A stretch of DNA of 64,000 nt, taken from NCBI GenBank assembly GCA_947168725.1, contig CAMVNA010000003.1:62001-126000 (forward strand), in the 5' to 3' direction. Below, piece by piece: positions 1 to 12,941 of this stretch. Under the pieces are notes generated by a model that saw nothing but the letters and a program-made list of their open reading frames with translations, was not told the DNA's origin and ran no database searches. Made by a program: the position numbers and the translations under genes. How positions within the stretch are numbered: position 1 is the stretch's first letter; each line of letters starts with the position of its first letter. The DNA comes from an uncultured bacterium. Lineage in GTDB: Bacteria > Patescibacteriota > Gracilibacteria > Absconditabacterales > Absconditicoccaceae.

Positions 1-3000
1 TGGGAAGTTTTTGATTGAAATTGAGATTCTAACAACGGAAATAAAGTAATGATGGTACAAGGAAAGGAAATGAGATTAAACGAAAATAGGAAATTAAAGC
101 CAGGGAATTATCTAGTTAGACTTACAGTTACAGATGTAGCTTGAAATCAAAACGTTGAGACAAAATACCTAAATCTCGAATCAACAACTCCGACTCCTCA
201 ATTTACGGTTACTCCAACTAGTAAACGAACAAATCCATCTGAATTTACACTGGATGCAAGCAATACATCCGATATAGACGTAGATAATTGAGTAGATTCA
301 CTAGAATATTCACGAAGTTTCTCCACATCAAATGATAATGTTGAGATACTTTCTACGAAAAATAACAATCAAAGAATAGTTGTCAGATTTGACGAAAAAG
401 GGAAACATACAATAAATCTTACTGTAACAGATCAATATTGAAAATCTGCAACAATTTCTAAGGACATAGATGTAAATTCAACGCTTAGACCAGAGCTTAA
501 ACTAATACCATGACCTATTACATGGCAACAAATGCTACAGTTCAAATCAAGTGTTAATAGGGAAGTATGGAATTATTCACGAGATTTTTGAGATGGAACT
601 GTCCCTTTAGAAAGCAAGATTGCAACAGAAACAGAGCATAAATACAGCAAAAAATGAATTTATGCAGTTAGATTAACAGTCACAGATCAAGATGAAGATA
701 CCAATACTGTATTAGAAAAAGCTTTTATATGAGAAATTAATCATCCAATTGTAGCATATCAAGTTACAAATAATGAATGATTTCAGATTCAATCAACAGA
801 GTTATGTACAGTCAAAAATGAATCATGAGTTTCTAACGACGAGATGGCATATCCAGTTGATAGATATTCTAAAGTTACTATCAATCCATCGACTTCCGTG
901 AATACAAAATGAACATCAAATTGATTGGAATATGTTTTTGAAAAGGAATCAGTAGCATGAGTAGAAAAAGCACAAATCACCAGTCAACTCACAACAAGTT
1001 TTAATGAAACGGGGTGTCATTATGTGGACCTTACTGTAAAAGATTCTAATGTATGAAAGCAAGATAAAACCAGAATATGGTTTTATGTGAAAAATGCACT
1101 ACCTACAATTGGGAATGTAACAGTTAGTTACCCACAAGCATCGGATAATTATAATTCAAATCCATTCGCATCTGATACTAATTCAACTCAGCCAATATTC
1201 GGGTGTTCAGGAACAAGTAATATCACTGTAAGAGTAGCAGCGGAGGATATAAGTGATTCAGATTGAAATGTTTCTAGATTAAGATTTTATTATTATAACA
1301 CAGATGATCCAAGTAGAATACTAGAATATAAAGAATCATGGTATGAGGTTCCATACGTTTATTTTGTTATACCTAAAAGAGCAGGAGAGTACAAATTTGG
1401 AGTTATGGTATATGATAATGATGAGTGAATGGTAGATAGTAACGAGTATTTGGCAAGCAACCCATCTTTATACATACCAGCAGTATGTGAAGATACTAAT
1501 GTCCCAATAGTAACATTAAGAGTTGATCATAATAATATCCAAGTTTGAGATGAAATAACATATAGTATAGTATCAAAAATATCAACGGAAAATGATGATT
1601 TTAAAACAGACAGAACATTTTATTATGATTTTACATGAGATGGAATACGGGATTTAGTTACAAAAAAAGATTCTGTTACTCATACATTTACAGAAGCATA
1701 TGAAGATTGATTCACGCCTAGAGCCGGAGTAGAATACAGATGAAAATTATGACAAGCAAGATGAGCAACTATTTTTGTAAAAAATGGTATAAGACCAGCT
1801 CTTTTGTATAATGCTATCTGAAATGTCGTGATTTTCAGAGATTTAAGTGTGTGAATAATGCAAAGAAGAGAGATATGTTTCGAAAAGTCAGAATGTGAAG
1901 CATGAAACGTAAAATTTAGAAGAACCCATATTTCTCCAATAAAGCCAGAAGAGATGACATGAGGTACTAGCACTCCAATTACAGAACATGATTGTTTTAT
2001 ACAGAAATATGATGAATACTGAGCACATAATGTATCTATATACCTAAAAAACAGGTATTGAATTGAGGTGACTACCTGATTTATAGTAAAAACTTCAGCT
2101 AACTCAGAGAATTGAAGAATTGCACCTTGAGTAAATATAATCACAATTCCAGAAACAACATTTAACAACACAAATCCAGAAATATTTTTAAACAAAGCGA
2201 TGAATAATATCGTTGTTATGTATATAAACAATGAAAATGGAGGAACTTGTTATGTAGATAAAGATATTGAATTTGATACTGATCATGACGGAAAGTCAGA
2301 TAATGATGTCGACTTGGAGTGTAATAAATTAGCTAAGATAGAATATGATCCTAATTATGAAAGTACTGTGTGAAGAATATATTTTACAAATAATGGTAAA
2401 TTAACTTTTAAAAATTTTTATGTCACATTTGAAGGGATTATTATGGAACTCGATGAAGAAAAGAAAGAAATTTATGATGATATTACGCAATTGTTTAATG
2501 GGATTGAAGATATATCGTTAGAAAATACAAATCTTAAAAAATCATTGGATAAATTACGTAAAAATCTTACTAATAGATCTGAAGTTACTTCACTAGTTAT
2601 GACTATCAATGATCAGATAAATGAATGATGAATAAAAATGGATCAATATCAGAAAGAACTACTAGAATCAATTCTTTCACGCTTGTCTAATGAAGACACG
2701 ATTGTTTTTGTATGAATAAGTGAATATGAAAAGTATAAGAAAGAAATTCTTGCAATAATACCAGATTCTCAATGAACGCTAAAATCCACTGTAGAAAAAA
2801 AATTCGGAAAATTTGAAGAAAATGTAAGTTGATCAAAAGAAGACATGGCAAAAGAATTGGAATCAATACGGGAACTCATAATTAAGGACGGTAAGAAAAA
2901 TAAATGGATAAATGATGATGAAGGGCTTATTAATCAACGGTTTTGTAATGTGTTTGACTATTTTGACGTTTTAATATATACAAAAAAATGTGAAACTAGC

Positions 3001-3201
3001 TCTCAAATTGTGGATAATTATGATAAATCTCAACAATCAGATGCTCCTGAAAAATCAGAAAAGAAATGATTTCCTTTACGATTAAAAATAATATTAATAA
3101 TTTTACTATGATGACTATTAGTTATGTGATGAGTTATAGCATTCTTTTCGATAAAGGCTAGATTAAACAGTTCATCTGAAAATGATGAGGATGAATGATA
3201 A
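1..3201 (+). CDS. PKD-repeat surface protein with C-terminal transmembrane anchor (5' truncated by window edge)
   Basis: Single frame-1 ORF when TGA=Gly. Repeated PKD-like motifs (WEVFDGNGDSN, YLVRLTVTDVAGN, RLTVTDQDED). C-terminal hydrophobic segment LKIILIILLGGLLVMGGVIAFFSIKARL then stop TAA at 3199-3201. Confidence 0.85.
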
Positions 3202-3334
3202 ATATTAAATATAAGAAATAAATATTTATTAAATAAATAAGTTCTTGAAAAAAGATTTGATTTTTTATTTGATATTGTTACATACAAAAATGAAGCCATA
3301 GTAATGGCATTTTATATTCTGATTTCTTATAATA

Positions 3335-3754
3335 ATGGGAATGGATTTGAACAAGGTTATGCTTATTTGAAGAGCAACTAATAACCTACAAGTTAAGACA
3401 ATTGAAACAACATGAACTCCTGTTGTAAATTTTACTGTAGCAACCAACAGAAAGTACACTAACAAAGAGTGAAACACAATGGAGGATGCAGAGTACCACA
3501 GATGTGTTGCTTATGGAAAGTGAGCTGAAGTATTAGGAAAGTACTTAGTGAAAGGTAAAAGAATTTATGTAGAAGGTAGACTTAGAACTAGGAAATGGCA
3601 AGACAGCGAAGGTGCAGATAAGTTCTCTACAGAAATAATAGTTGATAGCTTCATTTTTCTTGATTCAAAAGGAGAGTGATCTGAAGAAGATAGTTTTTGA
3701 GTAGAAAACAGTGAACCAGAGCCAGCAGGAATGGATGAGGAAATGCCATTCTAA
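3335..3754 (+). CDS. ssb: single-stranded DNA-binding protein
   Basis: [41 protein letters not shown]...; OB-fold SSB pattern and acidic C-terminal tip DEEMPF. Confidence 0.9.
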
Positions 3755-3925
3755 AGTATAAATATTATATAAAGGCTGAGTGTAAAATAAGAATTTAGAT
3801 TTTTTGTTGCACTCAGTTTTTTTATTTTTTCAACTTGTTTTTTTAGATAATTCTCATATACTTACAAAAATAAGCGAAGTTTTTTGCTTAATCAATTTAT
3901 AATTTAATTATAAAATATAACAAAT

Positions 3926-4540
3926 ATGTCATCTTTTCGAAAAAAACACGCAAAATTTTGGGCTGAAGTTTTTGATTTGTTAGTGTTTTTAATTTTAGTA
4001 TTTTGAATTGTTTTGTTTGTCAGGTTATATATAGCGACACCATATTCTGTAATTTGATCTAGTATGGTCCCAAGTTTTTATCAAAAAGATCGAATCATAG
4101 TTGAAAAATTTACTCAACGTTTTAGTACTTTTGAAAGAGGTGATGTAATAGTATTTGTTGCTCCATGAAAGACTTCTCCGTATATTAAAAGAATTATATG
4201 ACTGCCAGGAGAGACAGTATTGTTCCAAGATGGAGACGTATATATTTGTTCAGATAATATACCATCATGATCCGCAATACAAGATTCTAAATGAAATAAT
4301 TGTGAAAAATTGCCAGAACCTTATTTGCCAGATTGATTGAAAACTAATGCAACATGCGGGAAATCAGAATTTAAAGTTGAGTGATGATATTTTGTGATGT
4401 GAGATAATAGATGAAGAACAACAGATTCATTATGTTGTTTCTGAATAGAGTGTTATGAATGAGCAAACTATATAGTAAGGGACAAAGATTTGATAGGTAA
4501 AGTATTTGTTAGATTATATCCAAATTTTGCAAAATTTTAA
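3926..4540 (+). CDS. lepB: signal peptidase I
   Basis: N-terminal TM, GSSMVPSF (Ser box), YIKRIIGLPGE (Lys box), GGYFVMGDNRGRTTDS. Confidence 0.9.
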
Positions 4541-4633
4541 ACAGATATTTAAATAAATGAAAGGATTTTTATTAAATAGTTTTTCAGTTTTTTATTTTCT
4601 TGAAATTATAAAAAGTTTATATATATTGAATGT

Positions 4634-4783
4634 GGACTAAGTAGTGCGAGATCGGGTATTGTATCAAATTTCCCACTCTGCTCCAGGGAGCCGGTATCAT
4701 CTTTCCTAGAAAGATGCGAGCTACCCACTTTAACGACCTAGGGGGAGAGATCTATTCGATTACGGCTATTTGGTTCTTTTTTT
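4634..4783 (+). ncRNA. rod-like structured RNA, probably 6S RNA (SsrS)-like
   Basis: 11-bp closing stem GGACTAAGTAG/CTATTTGGTTC (with G-U pairs), apical hairpin CATCTTTC-CTA-GAAAGATG, largely unpaired middle, terminal T-run, and TTGAAA/TATATT promoter-like boxes upstream. Confidence 0.5.
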
Positions 4784-4800
4784 GACTCACGAATCCTATT

Positions 4801-5112
4801 ATGAAAAAAATAAATGAATCATTCACATGTATTAATTGCAAAAAAGAGATTCCATTAGCATCTAAAACATGTAGGAATCATTGTCCTTATTGCTTTGCAT
4901 CTTTACATGTAGATTGAGACACTCCATGAGATAGATCATCTACGTGTAAATGAATAATGTATCCAACAGAATATCAATTAAAAAACTCAGATTATAAAAT
5001 CCTTTTTATTTGTTCAAAATGTGGGAAGAAACATCGAAATAAGAGGGCAGATGATGATGAGATTACAAAATTGCCAGAATTGATTAAATCTTATGAAAAA
5101 TATTTCTACTAG
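4801..5112 (+). CDS. RNHCP domain zinc-ribbon protein
   Basis: FTCINCKKEIPLASKTCRNHCPYCFASLHVDGDTPGDRSSTCKGIMYP...ICSKCGKKHRNKRADDD matches the RNHCP family signature. Confidence 0.85.
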
Positions 5113-6716
5113 TTATTATTTTTGTCCAAAATATACAAAATCTTATCCAAAGCATCACTATTAGTTGATCTTGGTGCATTTTTACGAGTATTTTCGTAAT
5201 AATCTTGTTCGTTTTTTATCTGTTTTTTTATCCATTCAATTTTTTCTTTTGAATAAGTACTTCGAGAAGGAGATCCATTTACTCGGTCAATAAATGAAGT
5301 ATCTCGCGTTTTACATGTAGATTCTGTATAAGTTCACATCAATTCTCACATTGAGCATAGGCGAATTTGAGCTTCGCATGGAGCATCACTAAATCAATTT
5401 GCATGTTTAAATGCTTGTATAAATTGTCAATGTTTTACTTTTTCTCATCGTGGAGCTGTACAATCGGGATATGGCCTACTCGTCTGTTCTATTCATTGAC
5501 CTTCAGCCCTGATGTTATCAGTTTCTCTATAATCTGTGTATATGTTATTAGGCCTCTCAAAAACAAAATCTCATCAGATTTCATTGTTTTTTACAGTGAC
5601 AGATCCATCAGAATTTTGCCTAGTACTTCATTTAAATCCGTTATCAGTAGTTTCAGTTGTATTAAGTGAGTTTCGTTGTTCATAAGTATAATTTTTCCTA
5701 ATTGAACATCACTGTTGTGTATAAGTTCAAGACAGCTTTCATTTCCAACAAAATCTTCTCTCTATATTACAAATATCTGGGGCATTATCTATTTGTTTAT
5801 AGGCTAATACACTATCACCATGTTTAATTTTATATCACCAAGGAGTCATACAACTTGCATAAGTATTAATAACCGTAATTCCAGAAGAGTTAGAATTTTT
5901 GTTGTTTAAATAGTTATTTCAGCTTGTGCCGAAATTATTACTATATGTAACGGTCTTATTGTTATAATCAAAGAATAAGTCATTTCGAGGAGTTAATACC
6001 GGTAAAATTCGATTTTTTTCAATAGAAGTGAATGATTTGGCGATGAGTAGGCCATCATCTTCAATGCTATTTACTTCTTCCTCATGATTTCATGTAATGG
6101 TAGTATCAACACTAATAGTATCAATTTTATTATTTTCAAGATGCTCACTTCTTTCATCATTTGCTTTAATATCAGTTTCGTCAATGTGAGTATCAATTCT
6201 TTCAATAACCAAAGATGAATTATTGCCGGATAAAATTTCTCTTACTGTATATAGATTTTCAGTATCGATATTTTCAGTCTTTCATACAGAGATTATTAAA
6301 GTTCCGGAATCCTTAGAGTTTTGTTCGACTCATAAGTCAGATATAATTTCGCTGATAGAAATCTGATTATCTTTTATCTGTCCAGTATTTTGGTTTACAA
6401 TTTCTTCATTAAGCGACTCTCATTCTTGAGAGTTGACAAAATCGCCTAGAGAAACAGAATCAGTAAATTCTTTTTCTTCTCATTTTAAATTATCAGGTAT
6501 CTCATCATCAAAAAGGTAATCCCAAGTACTAGGAGCTCAATGGACATGATCATTCATTACATATTCATTTCATTCATAATCATGGAAAACATAAATCATT
6601 GTGCTTTTATTTATTGTAGTGGCTTCATCTTTTACTGTATTTGTTGGATGGATATTGAATGCAATAATGCAGCAACAAATCAGAATTACAAAATCTATAT
6701 AATGCCTAAATCTCAT
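5109..6716 (-). CDS. secreted/anchored protein with two copies of a ~50-aa cysteine motif
   Basis: MRFRHYIDFVILICCCIIAF signal/TM; repeat 1 CMTPWGYKIKHGDSVLAYKQ...CNIERRFCWKGKLSGTYTQQGC; repeat 2 CTAPRGEKVKHGQFIQAFKH...CEAQIRLCSMGELMGTYTESTC. Continuous with TGA=Gly. Confidence 0.75.
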
Positions 6717-6912
6717 TCAGATTAAATTTTTTTCTTTTTTCTTTTTTATTCTCAATTTATTCATAAATTTTTTTAGCGAGAAATAAAATACAATCTCTGC
6801 ATAATTATAATCACAAACATTAAAAAATGCAAATTTTTATCGATAATTTTCTCTTGAAATTATTATGATAAAATCCTACAATGAAGTTATATTTATGTAT
6901 TAAATAATTGTA

Positions 6913-7992
6913 ATGAAACTATTCTCTCGAAAAATCAGATTAAGCTGTATTATATATGCGTTATTCAGTGCATTTTTTTTATGTTTAATGTTATGAAATT
7001 TCTCATCTGCATATCAGGAAATTTTGATAGAAAATCGTGGATGACATCCAATCAGAGTAATCAAAGTTGTGCTAGATTGAGAGCACTTTGTAGTTTCATC
7101 TGTGGCAAAGGAATGATGAGAGACAATACAGTCTCTTACAAAAAAAGTTTGATGAATATCTTCTATAAATTGAGCATTTTTCTGTCCAAAAGATTATTCA
7201 AATTGTGATACAACATTTAGTTATTATGAAAGAATATTTAAATGAGATGGTGCTAGTTATAGTAAATTTTGGCCAGACACAAGTATTAGATGAATATTTG
7301 GATTTACAATAGATGGAAGTCCATTATTTGTTCAAAACAAAATCAGCGATGGAGATGTATGATTAGTTAGTAATATAAACTCTGACCGTATACGAGATTT
7401 ATATTTTTGAATCTCAAATTTTCCTGTACTATTGATAGAATGAGATGATGTAACAGCATGAGCTTCAGCTTATATTGACAGTAAATTGACATGAAAAGGA
7501 AACAGAAATTTCATCTGTTCTACCAAGGATGGAAAAACGATATATATGTGATATATTTGAACCATAGGTGTATGGGATATGGCAAAATACTTAAAGGAAC
7601 AATTCTGATGCTATAATGCATTATTCCTTGATGCTGGAGCTAGTTCAGCCATGGTCTATTCTGGTAAAGTATTATCACAGTGATCTAGAAAATTAATTAC
7701 AGACGCTTTTGTAGTTGTAGATAGAGATGCGTATTTAGCATTAGAATGAACACCAAGTGAAACATATACTCCTTATGAACCAGATTATGAGATGTCCGAT
7801 TCAGATCGAAAACAAGTTGAGAAAACAAACAAAGTAATTGATGCTATTTATGCGAAGTATGGGAAATCAAAATATCAAACTAAATTGATTTCGATATTTA
7901 GGAATTTTGTAAGTAAAAATACTACATCAGCAAAGAAAAAGGCAATCTATAACAAAGTTTTAATACATTTATTCACAATAGGAGATTTATAA
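6913..7992 (+). CDS. phosphodiester glycosidase / NAGPA-domain family protein
   Basis: Signal peptide, then VGGISSINGAFFCP, GIFGFTIDG, NALFLDAGASSAMVYSGKVL, ITDAFVVVDR, typical of the NAGPA/YngK-like domain. Confidence 0.7.
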
Positions 7993-8043
7993 AAAATCCT
8001 GAATTGCTCAATTCATTCAGGATTTAATGAGAAAATCTTTTAG

Positions 8044-8397
8044 TTATTTAGAAGTTTTCTTCACCTTTTTCTCCGTAGTTTTTTTAGGAGTTACATTTGG
8101 CTTTCCTCAAAACTCTTTTTTACAATAATGAATCAAATCTTTTAGTGGACGATCAAAGAATCACGAAACAAATAATAATCAAAGAATAAGCAAGACAATT
8201 CATCCCAAGAAAAGTCTTAAAGCATAAAGAGCTCGAATCAATAAAATAATACCTACAACCATAGTAATTTTTTCTTCAGTTGTAGATCTAGTCCATCGAT
8301 TTCAGATGTCCTCAGCGGTGTCTTTTACATCATCAGCAACTCTATCAAATTCAGCAGAAACTTTTTTCATGTTTTTGTCGAAAGAAGATTTTGGCAT
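8044..8397 (-). CDS. small membrane protein, hypothetical
   Basis: MPKSSFDKNMKKVSAEFDRVADDVKDTAEDIG... followed by two hydrophobic segments and a Lys-rich tail. Confidence 0.6.
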
Positions 8398-8487
8398 TGT
8401 TTATGTTTATGAAAAAGTAAAACTAATTTCATAGTAGAAATTTATATCAGGTAGTCAAGAGAAAATAATTATATAATTATAAAACAT

Positions 8488-8937
8488 TTATCCTAATATT
8501 CCTCATTTTTCAAGTTCTGATACTTTTGAAATATCTAGTCATTCCTTAATTTCAATTCTTTGCTTTCATTTCTCTTGTTTAGATTTAGCTATAACGATTT
8601 CAGTTGGATCTATTTTTGTATAATTCGATTGGAATTTTTTTGGTACATCCAAAAAATTATCCTTAATTTTTTTAGCAATAAAAGCTGGCAAATTTAATTC
8701 TGAAACATTAAAAAATGCAATCACCATAAAAATTAAAAAAATAATTATAGCAAGAATGACTCAAACTCATTTTGCGCCAGAATTACTAAATGCGGAGAAG
8801 GCTCATAAAGCAAAAACAGTTCCAATAGCTAACACAATTAATTGTACAAAACTAATAGAAAATCACATAATAGAAAAAGCCACTCATGCAAAGAATCATT
8901 TTTTTATATGTTGCGGAAACATAATTTTCATCGACAT
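8488..8937 (-). CDS. membrane protein, hypothetical
   Basis: Continuous 149-aa ORF with TGA=Gly, three hydrophobic segments. Confidence 0.6.
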
Positions 8938-9011
8938 TTTATGTAGGAATTAAAGCTCCCCACACCAATTATATTTATTTTTAAAAATTACGCAAATTTT
9001 TCAAAGGATTT

Positions 9012-9608
9012 TTAAGCTCATTCTGGCAGTTTAGTGGCCTTGGCGGACAATGATATTTTAAATTTTACTTTACTAGAGATTATAATAAATATAATTCAAT
9101 TTATAAACATCCAGAAAGGAATATGATTTATAAAGCTAGTCAAAAATCAGAATGTACTCGAAAGACTTCTTTCCAAATCTCATAGAACTTGAATTCAATT
9201 AGCTCTAAGTGCTATATAAGGACCTATAATAAAGCTTAAAACAGTAATAGGAACGAGTATTATAAAATATAATTTTTCAGTAGAGCTATTAGAACCGAAA
9301 GAAACCTGAATTCTTCAACCGATATAAATTAACCAAATCAATCATATAAATAACAACAAGACAAAAGTTAATTGTCACGAAGATAAAAAGCTTGCATATT
9401 TTGCATATGAAATTCAGATGAAAACAGAATCAGGTGTCTGCATGAGCCGATTAACTCATTGTTGGATCAGATTTCAAAAAGCGTAGCATGTGATTCATGC
9501 TAGATAATTTCAGATGATTATTTTTGCCATTTTGTCTATTCACATTAGAACGGCCCAAAAAGTTATGGCAATATATCAAGCAACAATTATATATCAAATC
9601 CAATCCAT
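9012..9608 (-). CDS. polytopic membrane protein, hypothetical
   Basis: MDWIGYIIVAGYIAITFWAVLMW...; 198-aa ORF with several TM segments when TGA=Gly. Confidence 0.6.
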
Positions 9609-9795
9609 AATACTTCTATAGAAATAAAATATTGATTTATTATTTCCATTTTGTACTATAATTTTTGTTAAATGATATGCAATATTAGTTTTATGTATCG
9701 ATAAAATTTATATAAAAAATCGAAATCTGTTCTATTTTTAATTAGATAAACATCCCTAAAATAATAATCAAATTTTATTAACATTTTCCAGGATT

Positions 9796-10494
9796 ATGTA
9801 TAGGTTAAAAATAAAAAAGAATGCATTTACATTAGCCGAAACAATCATAGTTTGTACAATATTTGCAATTATGGTTGTTTGAATTATTCTCTGAATAAAT
9901 AGAGCTTTTTTATTTATGAACAATACAAGAGTCTTAATTAGAGCCACAAATTTTGCTAGAGAGTGAGTAGAAATGGTTTATAATATTAGAGATACTAATT
10001 GGAGAAAATATTCTGGAGAAAAAGATAAACATCGATTGGATGCCTGAACAGGTACAAGTTTGCTAACGTGATGAATATACATTATCAAAGAGTGAATAAC
10101 GTGAGCAAGTAATGATTCATATGTATATGCAGAGTATTTAACATGAAATGAATTTTTTTATGACGATATGGACGTCTTTTTTGACGAGAACAATAGAAAT
10201 ACAAGAGAAAAAAGTAAAATTTTATTTCCATGAATATATTCATATTATTCTGGAGGGACGATAGCTACATGAAATTTGGAAGATTTGCTATGATGATCAG
10301 GAATAGAATTTTATAGATTATTGCGTATATTTGGAGTTTACAAAAAGGATACGACTGATCCCTTGAATGTGACAACTGATTATACCAACTCAGATCCTAA
10401 AGAGATGCGTTTTTGTGTAAAGGTATTCTACGAATTTAATGGATGACATCATGCATCAGAACTTTGTAGCATAATGACGAATTTTATGAAATAA
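9796..10494 (+). CDS. type IV pilin-like (prepilin) protein
   Basis: KKNAFTLAETIIVCTIFAIMVVGIIL: prepilin cleavage motif (FTLAE) and N-terminal hydrophobic helix. Confidence 0.75.
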
Positions 10495-10508
10495 AAAATT
10501 AAATTGAA

Positions 10509-11219
10509 ATGCAGATTACGGGGATACAGCAGACCACATTAGTTGATTATCCATGAAAAGTAGCAAGTATAGTTTTTACAGCAGGATGCCAGTTTCGCTG
10601 TCCATTTTGTTATAATCCACAAGCAGTTCTCCCTGAGTTGATAGCTCGTTATCGTAGTCAACAAATTCCGGAAGAAGCAATTTTCAACTTCCTGAAACAG
10701 AGAGTGGGTTTAATAGACTGAGTAAGTATTTGTGGATGAGAACCTACAGTTCAACCAGATTTGTATGATTTTGCTGAGAAAGTTAAAAAGATGTGATTCT
10801 GTGTGAAATTAGATACGAACGGTCGTGATTTTGAGATAGTAAAGAAGATGGTAGAAGACTGAATCCTGGACTATGTGGCAGTGGATTTAAAATGACCACT
10901 TTCTAATTATGAAAAACGAACTTGAGTTTCAGAATTTTGAGATTTCCTAGAAAATTATAAAGCATTACTTGATTACTTAAAAACTTGAGTAGTAGATTAT
11001 GAATATCGTTCTACATTAATTAAATGATTCCACGAAAAGGAAGATTTGGAAGAAATGTGAATGTATTTACAGTGAATAAAAGCTCGATATCTACAAAACT
11101 ATTTACCAGAAGAAACATTGGATCCAAATTTTGTAGGGGAGCCTTTTACGTGAGTAGAGCTTCAAGAATTAAAAAATATTGCTAACAAATATGTTGAATT
11201 TTGCTCCGTTAGATGATAG
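10509..11219 (+). CDS. nrdG: anaerobic ribonucleoside-triphosphate reductase activating protein (radical SAM)
   Basis: MQITGIQQTTLVDYPGKVASIVFTAGCQFRCPFCYNP; CxxxCxxC radical-SAM motif, GGEPTVQ. Confidence 0.8.
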
Positions 11220-11231
11220 GTATTTTAGTTA

Positions 11232-12305
11232 CTAGTATTCATTTATAGGGAAATTTCACAATAGAGCATTTAATCCATTATTTGCTAATGCTCTCATTTC
11301 ATCTTCTCCTGGATAGTAATACACAGGAGCAATTTTTTCTACACGTTTTGTAATTTGTTCACATATTCGCTTACTTTTTGCAATTCATCCAGTCAATAAT
11401 ATAGCATCCACATCTCATTCAAGAACTGTCATCATAGATCATATATATTTAGCAACTTGATAACAGAAAGCTTCAATTATAAATTTATGTTTTTCATCTC
11501 AAGCAAGAGCCTTAAGCTCAGCTTCATATGCATTATTAGTTCACAAAAATCAGACCATTCATCAATGTCCATTTACTAATTTCATCATTTCTTGTTCCGT
11601 GTATTCTCAGCTATAGCACATACGAATTACATCATCTACTGGTAAGGTTCAGCTTCTTTCAGGAGAAAATGGTCATTCTCATCAAAGGGCTTGATTCACA
11701 TCTACAACCTTTCATTTTTTATGTGCTCAAATAGATACACCTCATCACATATGTACAATAATCAGATTTAAATCTTCATATTTTTTTCATTGTTCTTCTG
11801 CAAATTGACGTCAAATGGCTTTCTGATTTAAAGCATGGAAAATAGAAACTCTTTTAAACTTTGGATGTCATGAAACACGAGCAATATCACTTAATTCATC
11901 AACAACAACAGGATCTGCAATAAACGCCTTTGCGTGTTCAGATTTTTTTGCAAGATCATTTGCAATTAAAGCTCAAAGATTGCTTGCATGCTGTTTAGTT
12001 TTTGGAGAGAGTAAATCATCTATCATAGATCTATTTACTTCATAAACTCCAGATGGAATAGGTTTTAAAAGACCTCATCTTCATACAATTGCATCAAACT
12101 CTGCAATTTCATATCATGAATCGCTCAATTTTTTGATAATGATGTCTCTACGAAACGGAAATTGTTCAGTTACAGATTTAAATTCTTTTAACTCTTCAGA
12201 AGAATGTTGAATATTTTCTTTAAAAACTTCTTCTTTACCATTGAATACAGAAATTTTTGTAGACGTAGATCAGGGATTGATTACTAGAATAGTTAAGTCT
12301 TCCAT
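11232..12305 (-). CDS. buk: butyrate kinase (acetokinase family)
   Basis: [100 protein letters not shown]. Confidence 0.85.
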
Positions 12306-12441
12306 CGGAAATATATTTATTAGAGTAAAATAGTTTTCATAAAATGAATTTTACTTTTTTCCTTATTTTCTTCAAGATTCTCTTAAAAAAACAGACTTTT
12401 GTTGAATTTTTGAGGTGAATAACTATAATTAAAATACACAT

Positions 12442-12812
12442 GGGGGTGAATTTTGGATTTGATGGAAGGATTCCGTGTGTATAGATAGCCACTCCTCGAT
12501 GATTCCTAGAGGCTAATCATGGATCAAAAAAATAATGCTAATGATAGCGGAAAGTCTCTTCTTGCAAGAGCTGGATTAGTAAAAGCTTACGCTTACTGCT
12601 AATTCATTAACCTTCATCTTGACTCCTGCTAGAATGAAGGTCGACCTATAGCAGGAAACTTATAGTTGGATTAACAAAAAGGTAATAAGTTTGACTCTTT
12701 TCTTTACCTATCCTGTTAATCTAACTCAAAAAATTTGGATAAAAAGAAGTCTATAGTGGTAGAAGTTTGTATGCATGCCTTTTAGACCGGAGTTCAACTC
12801 TCCGCACCTCCA
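12442..12812 (+). ncRNA. ssrA: tmRNA
   Basis: 5' GGGGGTG pairs with 3' CACCTCC(A). T-arm-like GACCGGAGTTCAACTCTCCGC. Pseudoknot strands CCTTCAT/ATGAAGG and TCCTGCTA/TAGCAGGA. Internal tag ORF ending TAA. Confidence 0.9.
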
Positions 12813-12941
12813 GTTGCAGGATTTGTTTTGTCAGAAAATATCTTTTAAATATAAGCATAAACCAAAAATCAGAAGGCCTTAACACCTTCTAATTTTTTAG
12901 TAAATACAAGGTAAATTTACAATTATTTTTAGTGAGAAAAA

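Noticed and set aside
1680-2231. Minus-strand 183-aa ORF
   Set aside because: Antisense to the PKD protein; plus frame is open throughout when TGA=Gly.
5367-5669. Plus-strand 100-aa ORF
   Set aside because: Antisense to the continuous minus CDS 5109-6716.
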